Assembly: GCF_015553625.1 (NCBI RefSeq)
Contig: NZ_JADNGY010000004.1
Coordinates: 144,812-208,811 of the forward strand
Direction of reading: 5' to 3'
DNA: 64,000 nt
Source: Streptococcus australis
GTDB taxonomy: Bacteria > Bacillota > Bacilli > Lactobacillales > Streptococcaceae
Of the stretch, positions 54,363 through 63,956 are shown piece after piece (the first letter of the stretch is position 1; each line of letters begins with the position of its first letter). The translations under genes and the position numbers were made by a program. The notes below the pieces were generated by a model. It saw only the letters and a program-made list of their open reading frames with translations, did not search any database and was not told the DNA's origin.

Positions 54363-55829
54363 TTATTCTTCAATCGTTGGTTGCCAGACCCATTCAGCAT
54401 TGTAATCCTTCAAGAGGTCGAAGGATGCTTGAGGTCCCATGGTTCCAGATTTGTACTCATGAAGAGGGACTTGATTTTCTGCCCATAATTTCTCAATCCG
54501 GTCAATCAAGTTCCAAGATGCTTTTACTTCGTTCCAGTGGCTAAAGTTGGTAGAGTCATTATTTAAGACATCATAGATTAACTTTTCGTAAGGCTCTGGA
54601 GAAGCACCGGTCGCTGTCGCATCAGTTTCATAATCCAAGGATATCGGAGCGATCTGGAATTGCTCGCCGACTTCTTTCCCGTTGACAGAGAGAGAGAAGC
54701 CTTCGTTTGGTTGGATGTAGATGGTCAGCACATTGGGTTCAATTTCTTGACCAAAAATAGAGTCCATCTGTTTAAAGACCACATTCACATGGGTTCCCTT
54801 TTTTGTGAGACGTTTTCCTGTACGGAAGAAGAAAGGTACTCCACGGAAGCGATCACTATCCACAAAGAAGGCACCAGAAGCAAAGGTTTCGGTCATGGAT
54901 TCAGGGTTGACATTTGGTTCACTACGGTAAGAGATGTCCTTTTTCCCTTGGATTTTTCCAGAACGATACTGGCCTCGAATAAACAATTTCTTTAATTCTT
55001 CTTCAGAAGGATTGACCAATTGTTCAAAAACTTTTACCTTCTCTTTACGGATGTCTTCCTTGGTGAAGGAAGCTGGTTTGTCCATCGCTAAGAGAGAAAG
55101 CAATTGAAGGGTATGGTTTTGAACCATGTCGCGGAGGGCACCAGATTCATCATAGTAGCCACCACGCTCTTCCACACCCAGACGTTCTGCAAAGGTGATT
55201 TGGACATTGTCGATATAGTCACGGTTCCAAATGTTTTCAAAGATTAGATTGGCAAAACGGAGGGCAAAAATAGACTGGATCATTTCTTTACCAAGGTAAT
55301 GATCAATTCGGAAAATTTGCTCTTCCTCAAAGGTTTCTTCCAGTTCTTTGTTGAGCTGACTGGCTGTTTCTAAGTCAGTTCCAAATGGTTTTTCTACGAT
55401 TAGACGCTCAAAGCCTTTTCCATCCACAATTCCTTCAGATTTCAAATGTTTGGCAATGGTTCCAAAGAACTGGGGTGCCATGGATAGGAAGAAGAGTTTA
55501 TTGTGGTCAGCTTGGTAGGTGTCATTGAGCTGATTTTGGAGTTCACGAAGCTTGATGTAGTGCTCGGTATCATTAACATCGTGGCTTTGGTAGTAAAAGT
55601 GGCTAGCGAATTCTTGCGCCTGTTCAGGACTATCTGCTAAATCCGAAATGGAGTCAACGACAACTGATTCAAAGTATTCTTTGCTCCAAGGACGACGAGC
55701 TGTTCCAATCACTGCAAAATGCTCTGAAAGATTACCAGCTTTATAGAGTCTAAAAAGGGAAGGGTAGAGTTTGCGGTGAGCTAAATCTCCACTAGCCCCG
55801 AAAATGGTTACAATTACTTTTGAAGACAT
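54363..55829 (-). CDS. zwf: Glucose-6-phosphate 1-dehydrogenase
   Basis: 488 residues from the ATG at 55829, 6 nt after AGGT; an ATG two codons upstream has no room for a site. NADP loop IFGASGDLAHRKLYPSL, substrate and catalytic motif RIDHYLGKE and the C-terminal domain are intact. It makes 6-phosphogluconolactone and NADPH, the entry to the oxidative pentose phosphate pathway. It is monocistronic and convergent with ftsY. Confidence 0.97.
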   Translation of the reverse strand: MSSKVIVTIFGASGDLAHRKLYPSLFRLYKAGNLSEHFAVIGTARRPWSKEYFESVVVDSISDLADSPEQAQEFASHFYYQSHDVNDTEHYIKLRELQNQLNDTYQADHNKLFFLSMAPQFFGTIAKHLKSEGIVDGKGFERLIVEKPFGTDLETASQLNKELEETFEEEQIFRIDHYLGKEMIQSIFALRFANLIFENIWNRDYIDNVQITFAERLGVEERGGYYDESGALRDMVQNHTLQLLSLLAMDKPASFTKEDIRKEKVKVFEQLVNPSEEELKKLFIRGQYRSGKIQGKKDISYRSEPNVNPESMTETFASGAFFVDSDRFRGVPFFFRTGKRLTKKGTHVNVVFKQMDSIFGQEIEPNVLTIYIQPNEGFSLSVNGKEVGEQFQIAPISLDYETDATATGASPEPYEKLIYDVLNNDSTNFSHWNEVKASWNLIDRIEKLWAENQVPLHEYKSGTMGPQASFDLLKDYNAEWVWQPTIEE

Positions 55830-55943
55830 GTTCATACCTATTTTCTAACTTGATAAACCATATTCTACCATAAAATTCAGAAAATTTCTCTTTGAAAGTA
55901 AAAGTATTCTGACTTTCATAGGAAATAAAAGGAGAAGAAAGCA

Positions 55944-55975
55944 CAAAAAAAGGTTGGACCAAAAGGTCACAACCT
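55944..55975 (-). terminator. Terminator of the permease operon
   Basis: On the minus strand aggttgtgacc / ggtccaacct arms with AAAA-complement loop (one bulge) run into a seven-base U-run. Confidence 0.75.
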
Positions 55976-55992
55976 GCAGAGTGATAGACTGC

Positions 55993-56829
55993 CTAGAATA
56001 CCCGATAAACATAAGGATTGGCGGGTTTTTCTACCTGATGAGCTTCCCTTATGTCTAAGACCGGAAGACTTTGGCCAAGCTGTTTATGGTATTGGATCTT
56101 TAGAGTTCCAGTAGCTTGGACCCAAGTATTATCGTCATAGGTTTGGGAGGCTCCTTTGGTCAACAGACCATAGACTCCTGAGTCGGCGATACAGTGGATA
56201 ATCCCGAAACGGAAAAGGAACTGGCTGCCCGGATCTTGAGGATCCTTATAAATAAATCCGGTTAGGGTAAAGGTTTTTCCAGCAAATTCATCTGGATAGT
56301 CGTAGATGACTTCCATGACTTCCATGTAGTTTTCTGTCGTTATCTGGATATGATCTTGCTTGAGGTACTTCTTAGCTGCAGCTCTCATCTCGGATTCATA
56401 AGCAGACTTGGTAAAATAACTGCTTGTGTCAGGCTTTAGATATTGGTTGGTTGTTCCTTCGTCATTTTGAATATCCTTAGAAGAGCCAGCTGCGATGGGG
56501 AAATGATAGCCCTTGGCTGAAACCGTTTGGGAATCCAAGGTCACTGTCGGGAAACCAATTCCAACGATCAAAGGAATCAGGAGTAGAATGATACTCATGA
56601 CTTTGGCTTTTTTACTGGTTAGGTGACTATGAACGGGCAGATTCTTCATCCAAATATAGAGCTGGACGACAGCCAAGAGGAAGGAAAGAATCATAGAGAT
56701 ATAGGCTAAATAGGAATAATGCATATTAATGTATTGGTTGAGCTTACCAGAAAGCTGCAAATACATAGTCAGTTCGAAATAGCCTGCTAAAATGAGAAAT
56801 CGAATCATAGGACCACCCCCACAAACCAA
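55993..56829 (-). CDS. TIGR03943 family protein (YcgQ-like permease partner)
   Basis: 278 residues. Two or three N-terminal helices (~5-100) are followed by a soluble extracytoplasmic domain (~110-270) with DYPDEFAGKTFTLTGFIYKDP and FLFRFGIIHCIADSGVYG. This is the conserved partner of YcgR/YraQ-like permeases. It overlaps that permease gene by 25 bp, so both are one unit. The pair is often linked with metal handling, but I see no metal-binding repeat here that would prove it. Confidence 0.85.
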   Translation of the reverse strand: MVCGGGPMIRFLILAGYFELTMYLQLSGKLNQYINMHYSYLAYISMILSFLLAVVQLYIWMKNLPVHSHLTSKKAKVMSIILLLIPLIVGIGFPTVTLDSQTVSAKGYHFPIAAGSSKDIQNDEGTTNQYLKPDTSSYFTKSAYESEMRAAAKKYLKQDHIQITTENYMEVMEVIYDYPDEFAGKTFTLTGFIYKDPQDPGSQFLFRFGIIHCIADSGVYGLLTKGASQTYDDNTWVQATGTLKIQYHKQLGQSLPVLDIREAHQVEKPANPYVYRVF

Positions 56830-57710
56830 GCATAAACCAAGACAACTAGGCTGACGATGCTAATAAATTGGACAATAAAGCGATTGGTCAGATAATTCTT
56901 CATCATCAAGAGGTTCTTGACATCTAGCATGGGACCGATAACCAGGAAGGCTAGGACAGGAGCTAAGCCAAAACTAGAGAGGAGGGAGGAGCCAATAAAG
57001 GCATCTGCCTCACTACACAATGAGAGCAGGAAGGAAAGAAGCATGAGGAGGAGAATGGCTAAGAGTGGTGTCGCTGAAATAGAAGTCAGCACTCGAGTTG
57101 GCACATAGACCTGAACCACGCTGGCAAACAAACAACCAAAGACCAGATACCGTCCAGTGTCGAAAAACTCATCAATGGCCTGCACAAATACTTGGAAAAA
57201 GCGTTGAGCAGCAGATAGTTTAGAAAAGTCATGTATATGGACTTCCTTGCGGTTGGCCCGTTGAATAGAAGCGGTTTGGAAAAATCCTAGGAAAATACCC
57301 AGAACAGTCGCTACCAAGATAGAGCCGATAGCTCGTAAGAGAGCCATTTGAAAAGAATTGCCAAAGGCGGAATAGGTGGCAAAGAGCACAATGGGGTTAA
57401 TAACTGGCGCTGTTACTAGAAAGGGCACAGCTGTATAGCTAGGGACCTTCTTTTCTAAAAAGCGATTGATAATAGGGACGATGCCACACTCACAGGAAGG
57501 GAAAATAAAACCAATCAAGGTCCCAAACAAAATTCTTCCCCATTTATTTTTAGGGAGAGCTCGATACACTTTTTCAGGGGTGATATAGACATCGATTGCC
57601 CCTGAAATCAGACTTCCAATCAGAACAAAAGGAAGGGCTTCAATCATAATCGAAAGAAAAATTGCTCCAGCTTGAAGGACACTAGTTGGCAACTGCTGAA
57701 AGAAATTCAT
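56805..57710 (-). CDS. YraQ/YcgR family permease
   Basis: 301 residues with about eight helices. The family hallmark FPSCECGIVPIINRFLEKKVP (paired cysteines), PFLVTAPVINPIVLFATYSAFG and SEADAFIGSSLLSSF are present. Transported substrate is not established. The start codon overlaps the stop of the 48-residue gene (ATGA), and the end overlaps the TIGR03943 gene by 25 bp, giving a compact three-gene operon. Confidence 0.88.
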   Translation of the reverse strand: MNFFQQLPTSVLQAGAIFLSIMIEALPFVLIGSLISGAIDVYITPEKVYRALPKNKWGRILFGTLIGFIFPSCECGIVPIINRFLEKKVPSYTAVPFLVTAPVINPIVLFATYSAFGNSFQMALLRAIGSILVATVLGIFLGFFQTASIQRANRKEVHIHDFSKLSAAQRFFQVFVQAIDEFFDTGRYLVFGCLFASVVQVYVPTRVLTSISATPLLAILLLMLLSFLLSLCSEADAFIGSSLLSSFGLAPVLAFLVIGPMLDVKNLLMMKNYLTNRFIVQFISIVSLVVLVYAWFVGVVL

Positions 57711-57853
57711 TTGTCAGATTCCTTCTGCTCTTTTTTCCCTTTAGTTGCTTCCTTCTTCGCCTCTGGGAAAGTGGCTTGAGGGGGATCTGGGAAAACGGCA
57801 AATTCCTCAAAGAGTTTGTCTAAATCGTCTGTTTTTGAAAATTTAATCGCCAT
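57707..57853 (-). CDS. 48-residue acidic/basic small protein heading the permease operon
   Basis: MAIKFSKTDDLDKLFEEFAV starts the 48-residue product; the tail is Lys/Glu-rich (KKEATKGKKEQKESDK). AAGGAG sits 7 nt before the ATG at 57853 and a perfect extended -10 lies just upstream. It has no membrane segment. Its ATGA overlap with the permease start implies coupled translation. It resembles an unnamed streptococcal small-protein family; function unknown. Confidence 0.8.
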   Translation of the reverse strand: MAIKFSKTDDLDKLFEEFAVFPDPPQATFPEAKKEATKGKKEQKESDK

Positions 57854-57879
57854 GATAGGTCTCCTTATCTTTTTTTCTC

Positions 57880-57888
57880 ATTATATCA
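57880..57888 (-). promoter_or_regulatory. Promoter of the small gene and permease operon
   Basis: Minus-strand TGA-TATAAT (57888-57880), 26 bp before the start codon. Confidence 0.7.
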
Positions 57889-57941
57889 AATTCTCAAAAA
57901 AGAGGGGAAAATCAAGTCCAAAAACAGGATGAAAAAGCAGT

Positions 57942-57965
57942 ATAGAAGGCCTTCTATGGTATAAT
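57942..57965 (+). promoter_or_regulatory. tex promoter with palindromic operator candidate
   Basis: Extended -10 TGG-TATAAT (57957-57965) is abutted by a perfect 16-bp palindrome ATAGAAGGCCTTCTAT (57942-57957). The ATG at 57973 lies 8 bp after the -10. Confidence 0.65.
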
Positions 57966-57972
57966 AGAAGCT

Positions 57973-60099
57973 ATGGAAAAATATGAAAAAATAGCCCAGG
58001 AATTGGGCGTGAGTCTCAAACAAATTGATACTGTTTTGACCTTAACAGCAGAGGGATCCACCATCCCCTTTATTGCTCGGTATCGGAAAGATGCTACAGG
58101 GAATCTAGATGAAGTAGCCATCAAAGCCATTATCGATATGGACAAGTCTTTGACAGCCTTGGCTGATCGGAAAGAAACTGTCCTGGCTAAGATTGAAGAG
58201 CTTGGGAAACTCACCCCAGCCCTAAAAGAAGCGATTGAGCAAGCTGAAAAACTGGCAGATGTGGAAGAATTGTATCTTCCCTACAAGGAAAAACGCCGGA
58301 CCAAGGCTACGATTGCGCGTGAGGCAGGCCTCTTACCGCTTGCTCGGATGATTTTGCAAGATCAAAAGGATTTGGAAACAGCAGCAGAGGAATTTTTATC
58401 TGAGGCTTTTCCAACTGTAAAAGATGCCATTTCTGGAGCAATCGATATTTTAGTCGAAGCCATTGCAGAAGACCCGCAATTGCGTAACCTCACTTACCAG
58501 GAGATTCGCAAACACTCCTTGATAACCTCTAGCTTGAAGGATGAGAGCAAAGACGAGAAGCAAGTCTTCCAGATTTATTATGATTTTTCTGAGAAGATTG
58601 CAAATATGCAGGGCTACCGGACTCTTGCCTTAAACCGTGGAGAGAAATTAGGAGTATTAAAGGTTGGATTTGAGCATCCTGTAGACCGTTTGATTCGTCA
58701 TTTTGAAGCCCGATTTAAATCGAAAAATGGCTACATCGAAGAAGTTATCAGCCAGGCTCTGAAAAAGAAGATGCTACCAGCTATGGAGCGTCGGATTCGG
58801 ACAGAATTGACAGAAGTGGCAGAAGATGGGGCCATTCAACTTTTCTCTGAAAATCTTCGTCACCTCTTGTTGATTGCTCCCCTCAAAGGGCGCGTGGTAT
58901 TGGGCTTCGACCCAGCTTTCCGGACAGGAGCCAAGTTGGCTGTTGTCGATCAGACAGGAAAGATGTTGACCACTCAGGTGATTTATCCTGTTGCACCAGC
59001 TAAACCAGCACAAATTGAGGCGGCGAAAGAAGAGCTGAAGCGTTTGATTCGTGAATACGGCGTAGAAATTATTGCGATTGGGAATGGGACGGCTAGTCGA
59101 GAAAGCGAAGCCTTTGTTGCGGAAGTTCTCAAGGAAGTTCCAAATGTAAGTTATGTCATTGTGAATGAGAGTGGTGCATCTGTCTATTCAGCTAGTGAAT
59201 TGGCCCGCCATGAGTTTCCAGAATTGACGGTTGAAAAGCGCTCAGCCATCTCCATTGCGCGTCGTTTGCAGGATCCACTGGCTGAGTTGGTCAAGATTGA
59301 TCCAAAATCAATTGGAGTTGGTCAGTACCAGCACGATGTCAGTCAAAAGAAATTGTCTGAGAGCCTTGACTTTGTTGTCGATACTGTGGTGAACCAAGTT
59401 GGTGTAAACATTAACACCGCTAGTCCAGCTCTTTTGTCTCACGTGGCCGGTCTCAATAAAACCATTTCTGAAAATATCGTGAAGTACCGGGAAGAAGAAG
59501 GACTGATTACTTCACGCGCACAGATTAAAAAGGTTCCTCGTCTGGGGGCGAAGGCCTTTGAACAAGCAGCTGGTTTCTTACGGATTCCAGAAAGTGAGAA
59601 TTTCCTTGATCGGACCGGGGTCCATCCAGAAAGTTACCCTGCAGTGAAAAAGCTCTTTACCTTACTTGGAATCACGGAGATGGATGAAGAAGCCCAAGCC
59701 AAATTGAAACAAATTGATACGGTTTCTATGGCCCAGGAACTTGAAATTGGTCCGGAAACCTTGAAAGATATTGTGGCGGATCTTCTCAAGCCAGGTCGCG
59801 ATTTACGTGATTCTTTTGATGCTCCCGTCCTTCGCCAGGATGTTCTTGATTTGAAAGACTTGAAGATTGGTCAAAAACTAGAAGGAGTTGTCCGCAATGT
59901 TGTTGACTTTGGAGCCTTTGTCGATATTGGGATTCATGAAGATGGTTTGATCCACATTTCACAGATGAGTCAGCAATTTATCAAGCATCCAAGTCAAGTT
60001 GTTTCAGTTGGCGACCTAGTGACCGTTTGGGTCTACAAGATTGATTTAGAACGGGAAAAAGTGAATCTTTCCCTCTTGGCACCACATGAATCTGACTAA
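57973..60099 (+). CDS. tex: Tex family RNA-binding transcription accessory protein
   Basis: 708 residues. N-terminal helix-turn-helix region, YqgF-like RNase H fold ([21 protein letters not shown]), helix-hairpin-helix repeats ([23 protein letters not shown]), and a C-terminal S1 domain ([30 protein letters not shown]). Tex binds nucleic acid and affects transcription and toxin expression in several bacteria. The ATG matches the family start and lies at the expected transcription start, so the mRNA may be leaderless. It overlaps the SprT-like gene by 14 bp. Confidence 0.95.
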   Translation: MEKYEKIAQELGVSLKQIDTVLTLTAEGSTIPFIARYRKDATGNLDEVAIKAIIDMDKSLTALADRKETVLAKIEELGKLTPALKEAIEQAEKLADVEELYLPYKEKRRTKATIAREAGLLPLARMILQDQKDLETAAEEFLSEAFPTVKDAISGAIDILVEAIAEDPQLRNLTYQEIRKHSLITSSLKDESKDEKQVFQIYYDFSEKIANMQGYRTLALNRGEKLGVLKVGFEHPVDRLIRHFEARFKSKNGYIEEVISQALKKKMLPAMERRIRTELTEVAEDGAIQLFSENLRHLLLIAPLKGRVVLGFDPAFRTGAKLAVVDQTGKMLTTQVIYPVAPAKPAQIEAAKEELKRLIREYGVEIIAIGNGTASRESEAFVAEVLKEVPNVSYVIVNESGASVYSASELARHEFPELTVEKRSAISIARRLQDPLAELVKIDPKSIGVGQYQHDVSQKKLSESLDFVVDTVVNQVGVNINTASPALLSHVAGLNKTISENIVKYREEEGLITSRAQIKKVPRLGAKAFEQAAGFLRIPESENFLDRTGVHPESYPAVKKLFTLLGITEMDEEAQAKLKQIDTVSMAQELEIGPETLKDIVADLLKPGRDLRDSFDAPVLRQDVLDLKDLKIGQKLEGVVRNVVDFGAFVDIGIHEDGLIHISQMSQQFIKHPSQVVSVGDLVTVWVYKIDLEREKVNLSLLAPHESD

Positions 60100-60538
60100 A
60101 TACGTTCAAGAAGTATCGCTGGAAGATTTTGGTCACCCTTTTCTTCACCAAGCGATCTGGAACCCTCGCTTGCGTTCGACCGGCGGTCGCTTCTTTCCTA
60201 AAGATGGTCATCTGGATTTCAATCCTAGAATCCTAGAAAGATTTGGCTGGGAGATTTTTCGAAAGATTGTCCGTCATGAGTTGTGTCACTACCATCTCTA
60301 CTATATGAAAAAGGGCTATCGCCACCAGGATCAAGATTTCAAGGCCTTACTCAAAAAGGTAGACGGCTTGCGGTATGCCCCTTCAGTTGATAAGGGAAAC
60401 TATAAGATTTATGTTTGTACGAGCTGTGGGCAAGAATTCAGGAGAAAGCGGCAGATTGATCTGCAAAAGTACCGCTGTGGTCGGTGTCGAGGACTACTTA
60501 AGTATCAAGGGACAATTGATCCAGGAAATCGGCCTTGA
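60086..60538 (+). CDS. SprT-like zinc metalloprotein
   Basis: 150 residues. The HELCHYH motif (~residues 67-73) matches the SprT HExxH zinc site; [13 protein letters not shown] precedes it, and a C-terminal zinc ribbon has CTSCGQEF and CGRCRG. SprT-like proteins resemble Spartan proteases of DNA-protein crosslinks, but the bacterial role is open. It starts inside tex. In streptococci this gene follows tex, as here. Confidence 0.9.
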   Translation: MNLTKYVQEVSLEDFGHPFLHQAIWNPRLRSTGGRFFPKDGHLDFNPRILERFGWEIFRKIVRHELCHYHLYYMKKGYRHQDQDFKALLKKVDGLRYAPSVDKGNYKIYVCTSCGQEFRRKRQIDLQKYRCGRCRGLLKYQGTIDPGNRP

Positions 60539-60598
60539 GTCGGATGACAGTGACTTGATTTCGGGATATACTGTTCTAAAATAATAGGAGGTATGCCC

Positions 60599-60874
60599 TT
60601 GAATCCAACTTTTTATAAATTACGTCGAGGCAGAATCGTTTTCGGAGTATTTGCTGGACTAGCGGATCGATTTGGGCTCGATGCAAACCTATTGCGTTTT
60701 CTCTTTGTGCTCTTTAGTATCTTTCATGCTTATGGGCTTGTAGGCTTGGCTATTTATTGCCTATGTGCCTTCTCCTTGCCGTATAAAGAAGATCTTGAAA
60801 GAGAAAAGTATGGCCTCGGACCTCGCAAACGGAAGGATGCACAAGTAATCAAAGACGATGATCCATTCTTTTAA
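60599..60874 (+). CDS. PspC-domain membrane protein
   Basis: 91 residues from TTG 60599. The in-frame ATG at 60593 is only 1 nt from AGGAGG (60586-60591), while TTG is at an ideal 7 nt and matches relatives that begin MN. The PspC domain (KLRRGRIVFGVFAGLADRFGLDANLLRFLFV) has one membrane helix region, followed by an acidic-basic tail ending DDDPFF. PspC proteins belong to envelope stress or LiaFSR circuits; none of those genes is nearby. A promoter may lie at 60555-60582 (TTGATT, 16 bp, TAAAAT). Confidence 0.85.
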   Translation: MNPTFYKLRRGRIVFGVFAGLADRFGLDANLLRFLFVLFSIFHAYGLVGLAIYCLCAFSLPYKEDLEREKYGLGPRKRKDAQVIKDDDPFF

Positions 60875-60902
60875 AGAATTTTCATGAATCGAATAAGAAT
60901 GT

Positions 60903-61086
60903 GAGGCTGGGACAAAAGTCCTAGCCTCTCAATTGTCTTTGGATTATCGAGCAAGACGCAGTGGTTGAGTGAGCTCTACTACGCTGATTTCATCAGCTTT
61001 TACAGCCCTACTCAACTGTGCGGAGGTGGGACGACGAAATCGAATTCTAACGAATTACCGATTTCTGTCCCACTCTCATCTTTTTT
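60903..61086 (+). repeat. 180-bp three-hairpin intergenic repeat, copy 3
   Basis: Same orientation as copy 1. gaggctgggac / gtcctagcctc (60903-60928), a central stem gttgagtgagct / agccctactcaac enclosing gctgat-ttc-atcagc, and gtgggac / gtcccac hairpin (61026-61073) with aaatcg / cgattt inside. A T-run to 61088 makes it a terminator. It is ~30 bp past the PspC-domain gene. Confidence 0.9.
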
Positions 61087-61225
61087 TTCAAATGAAGAAA
61101 CGATAGAAATATGGGATAACAAGGATAAAGAGAAACATCAAAGAGTACTGGAATGAGTGTGAGAATAATAGCATCAGTTTTGATACTAAAAAAAGATGCT
61201 TGAGCAAGTCTTACCTGGGATAATT

Positions 61226-61234
61226 TGCTATAAT
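61226..61234 (+). promoter_or_regulatory. hprK promoter (extended -10)
   Basis: TGC-TATAAT, 29 bp before hprK; no clear -35. Confidence 0.65.
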
Positions 61235-61263
61235 AGTAAGAGAAAACAAAAAGGGAGAAGCCT

Positions 61264-62196
61264 ATGGCAATAACAGTCCGAGATTTAATTGATAAGCTTC
61301 GTTTGAAGGTTGTGTACGGCAATGAAAGCCTATTTGAAAAAGAAATCACAACGGCAGATATTTCACGTCCTGGACTTGAAATGACAGGATATTTTGATTA
61401 CTATACTCCAGAACGAATTCAATTGGTTGGGATGAAAGAGTGGTCTTACCTCATCAAGATGACCTCCCACAATCGTCACCAAGTTTTGAGAAAGATGTTC
61501 CAGCCGGAAACACCGGTACTCATCATCGCGCGGGATCTAGAGGTTCCTGAAGAAATGCTCCGTGCTGCAGAGGAAAAGCAAATCGCGATTTTAAGCAGTC
61601 GCGTTCCAACTAGTCGCCTATCTGGTGAACTATCAAGCTACCTAGATTCTCTCCTTGCGGAAAGAACTAGTGTCCATGGTGTCTTGATGGATATCTATGG
61701 CATGGGGGTTCTGATCCAAGGAGATAGTGGAATCGGGAAGAGTGAGACTGGTTTAGAGCTCGTCAAACGAGGGCATCGTTTGGTAGCAGATGACCGGGTA
61801 GATGTCTTCGCCCGTGATGAGATGACCTTGTGGGGTGAGCCTGCTGAAATTCTACGTCATATGCTAGAGATTCGGGGAGTAGGGATCATTGATGTTATGA
61901 GTCTCTATGGTGCCAGTGCTGTGAAAGATTCTTCACAGGTTCAAATCGCGGTCTATTTAGAAAACTACACCAAGGAACAAACCTACGATCGTCTTGGCAA
62001 TAATGCAGAAGAAATTGAGTTCTGTGGAGTGACTATTCCAAGAATTCGCATCCCTGTTAAGACAGGTCGCAATATTTCCGTTGTCATTGAGGCAGCAGCA
62101 ATGAACTACCGCGCCAAAGAAATGGGATATGATGCTACTAAAACCTTTGAAGATCGATTGACCCAGTTGATTGATCAGAATGAGGTGAAAGTATGA
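61264..62196 (+). CDS. hprK: HPr kinase/phosphorylase
   Basis: 310 residues. The bifunctional enzyme phosphorylates and dephosphorylates Ser46 of HPr, making the CcpA co-repressor. Walker [15 protein letters not shown], the following RLVADD, and the signature region [19 protein letters not shown] are intact; the N-terminal domain spans ~1-130. GGGAGAAG precedes the ATG. It overlaps lgt by 4 bp (ATGA). Its partner ccpA is at 37036. Confidence 0.98.
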   Translation: MAITVRDLIDKLRLKVVYGNESLFEKEITTADISRPGLEMTGYFDYYTPERIQLVGMKEWSYLIKMTSHNRHQVLRKMFQPETPVLIIARDLEVPEEMLRAAEEKQIAILSSRVPTSRLSGELSSYLDSLLAERTSVHGVLMDIYGMGVLIQGDSGIGKSETGLELVKRGHRLVADDRVDVFARDEMTLWGEPAEILRHMLEIRGVGIIDVMSLYGASAVKDSSQVQIAVYLENYTKEQTYDRLGNNAEEIEFCGVTIPRIRIPVKTGRNISVVIEAAAMNYRAKEMGYDATKTFEDRLTQLIDQNEVKV

Positions 62197-62975
62197 ATCC
62201 AGTAGCCATTCAACTTGGTCCCTTTAGCATTCGCTGGTATGCGATTTGTATCGTCCTCGGTCTCCTTTTGGCGGTTATCCTGTCTATGAAAGAAGCCCCT
62301 CGTAAAGGGATAGAGTCAGACGATATTATTGATTTCATTCTGATTGCTTTTCCAGTAGCGATCATAGGGGCCCGTCTTTACTATGTTATTTTTCAATGGT
62401 CTTATTACAGGGAACACCCAGGAGAGATTTTTGCCGTATGGAACGGTGGGATTGCTATCTATGGTGGACTCCTGGCAGGGGCTCTAGTCCTCTACCTATT
62501 TTCACGCAGTCGTTTGATTGACCCAGTTGATTTTTTAGATATCGCTGCACCGAGTGTCATGATTGCTCAAAGTATTGGCCGTTGGGGCAATTTTGTTAAC
62601 CAAGAAGCCTACGGAGCCATTGTTAAGAATTTAGATTATTTACCTTCTTTCATTCGGAATCAGATGTTTATTGATGGACATTACCGTCAACCGACCTTCT
62701 TATATGAATCTTGTTGGAACTTGCTTGGTTTTGTGCTGATTCTTTACTTGCGTCGTCGTCCGAAACTGTTGAGAAAGGGCGAAATTACTGCTTTCTATCT
62801 AATCTGGTATGGCTTTGGTCGAATGATTATTGAAGGAATGCGGACAGATAGCTTGATGTTTTTGGGAATTCGAGTTTCACAATGGCTTTCCCTGGTCCTC
62901 ATCCTGCTTGGAATCAGCATCATGATCTATCAACGAAAAAAGAATGCACCATTTTATAGAACGGAAATAGATTAA
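62193..62975 (+). CDS. lgt: Prolipoprotein diacylglyceryl transferase
   Basis: 260 residues with seven membrane helices. Lgt moves diacylglycerol from phosphatidylglycerol to the lipobox Cys of prolipoproteins. Family segments [25 protein letters not shown] and the signature [15 protein letters not shown] are clear. It overlaps hprK by 4 bp, the conserved hprK-lgt order, and is followed 11 bp later by the DUF948 gene. Confidence 0.97.
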   Translation: MNPVAIQLGPFSIRWYAICIVLGLLLAVILSMKEAPRKGIESDDIIDFILIAFPVAIIGARLYYVIFQWSYYREHPGEIFAVWNGGIAIYGGLLAGALVLYLFSRSRLIDPVDFLDIAAPSVMIAQSIGRWGNFVNQEAYGAIVKNLDYLPSFIRNQMFIDGHYRQPTFLYESCWNLLGFVLILYLRRRPKLLRKGEITAFYLIWYGFGRMIIEGMRTDSLMFLGIRVSQWLSLVLILLGISIMIYQRKKNAPFYRTEID

Positions 62976-62986
62976 GGAGAAAAGAA

Positions 62987-63370
62987 ATGTTTATTGAAAT
63001 TGCCTATGGGCTTTTAGGGTTAGCTTTAGTAGTTTTGGTCATCTACTTGATTATCTTGTTTTCAAAGATTGGAAAAGTTGTAGATGAGACTCAAGTAACG
63101 ATTAAGACCTTGACATCAGATGTAAATGTAACCTTACACCAAACCAATGAGTTGTTAGCAAAAGTGAATGTTTTGACAGAAGATTTGAATCAAAAAGTTG
63201 CAACCATTGATCCACTCTTCACAGCAGTGGCAGATTTATCTGTATCTGTGTCGGATCTGAATGATCAAGCACGTCAGATTAGCAAAAAAGCTGTCGTTGT
63301 TGGTGGAAAGACTGTTAAAACATCCGTCGGATTAAAAGCAGCTCGCATGGCTATGAAATTATTTAAATAA
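62987..63370 (+). CDS. DUF948 family membrane protein
   Basis: 127 residues. One N-terminal helix (~5-25) is followed by a helical, coiled-coil-like region (LTSDVNVTLHQTNELLAKVN) and a basic end (KAARMAMKLFK). DUF948 proteins are small Firmicutes membrane proteins with a general-stress link in Bacillus. AAGGAGAAAAG precedes the ATG. It lies between lgt and the YtxH-like gene, all in one apparent operon. Confidence 0.88.
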   Translation: MFIEIAYGLLGLALVVLVIYLIILFSKIGKVVDETQVTIKTLTSDVNVTLHQTNELLAKVNVLTEDLNQKVATIDPLFTAVADLSVSVSDLNDQARQISKKAVVVGGKTVKTSVGLKAARMAMKLFK

Positions 63371-63385
63371 GAAAAGAGGTACCTT

Positions 63386-63856
63386 ATGGGACGTTTATCA
63401 TCATTATTAATTGGAACGATCACTGGCGCATCCGCAGCCTACTTCCTGACAACCAAAAAAGGGAAAGAGTTGACTGGTAAAGTCAAAGGTTTTGTAAAAG
63501 AATACCAAGAGAATCCACAAGAAGTTCATGATTCTGTGAAACAATCTGCAATGGAACTATCCAAGCAAGCATCAGACGCTATTCAGCAAACCAAGGAAAA
63601 AGTTGAAAGTGGCGAGATCAACAAAGACACTGTTATCGAGACAGTGAAAGATAAGACGCAGGATGTGGTAGAATTTTCACAAGATGCTATCCAAACGATT
63701 AAGGAAAAAATCCAGCAAAAGACCGGCAATCAAGCAAGTCCTTTCCAGCCTAAACAGGAAAAAGAAAGTGAAGAGATTGTCCTGGAATTAGAAGAAGAAA
63801 CAGCTCTTCCAGGAGTTGAAGAAGAACTCAAAGAAACAGCTGTAGAAGAAGAATAA
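63386..63856 (+). CDS. YtxH domain-containing protein
   Basis: 156 residues. An N-terminal hydrophobic segment (LLIGTITGASAAYFLTTKKGKEL) is the YtxH start; a long Gln/Lys/Glu amphipathic helix region follows, and the last ~40 residues are very acidic (EEEL, EEE). It is probably membrane-attached with a cytoplasmic or cell-wall-facing helix. YtxH is a stress-family protein in Bacillus; the function is not defined. AGAGGTACC lies upstream. It ends the hprK operon at a terminator. Confidence 0.87.
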   Translation: MGRLSSLLIGTITGASAAYFLTTKKGKELTGKVKGFVKEYQENPQEVHDSVKQSAMELSKQASDAIQQTKEKVESGEINKDTVIETVKDKTQDVVEFSQDAIQTIKEKIQQKTGNQASPFQPKQEKESEEIVLELEEETALPGVEEELKETAVEEE

Positions 63857-63860
63857 AAAT

Positions 63861-63887
63861 AATCCCTCACCATTTGGTGAGGGATTT
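63861..63887 (+). terminator. Terminator of the hprK-ytxH operon
   Basis: aatccctcacca (63861-63872) pairs with tggtgagggatt (63875-63886), then a modest T-run. Confidence 0.8.
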
Positions 63888-63922
63888 CTCTTATGAACTG
63901 GCAAACTAGAATGAGAAATGCC

Positions 63923-63944
63923 AAAAAGCCTCCCGAAGGAGGCT
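63923..63944 (-). terminator. Terminator of the gene at the right edge
   Basis: On the minus strand agcctcc-ttcg-ggaggct (63944-63927) is followed by UUUUU (63927-63923). The UUCG-type tetraloop makes it stable. Confidence 0.85.
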
Positions 63945-63956
63945 AAAAAATCAATC

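Noticed and set aside
60965-61156. Frame MSELYYADFISFYSPTQLCG and its counterpart at 54128-54400 (minus)
   Set aside because: Both lie within copies of the 180-bp intergenic repeat and share sequence only because of it. No ribosome binding site, and the DNA is better explained by hairpins.
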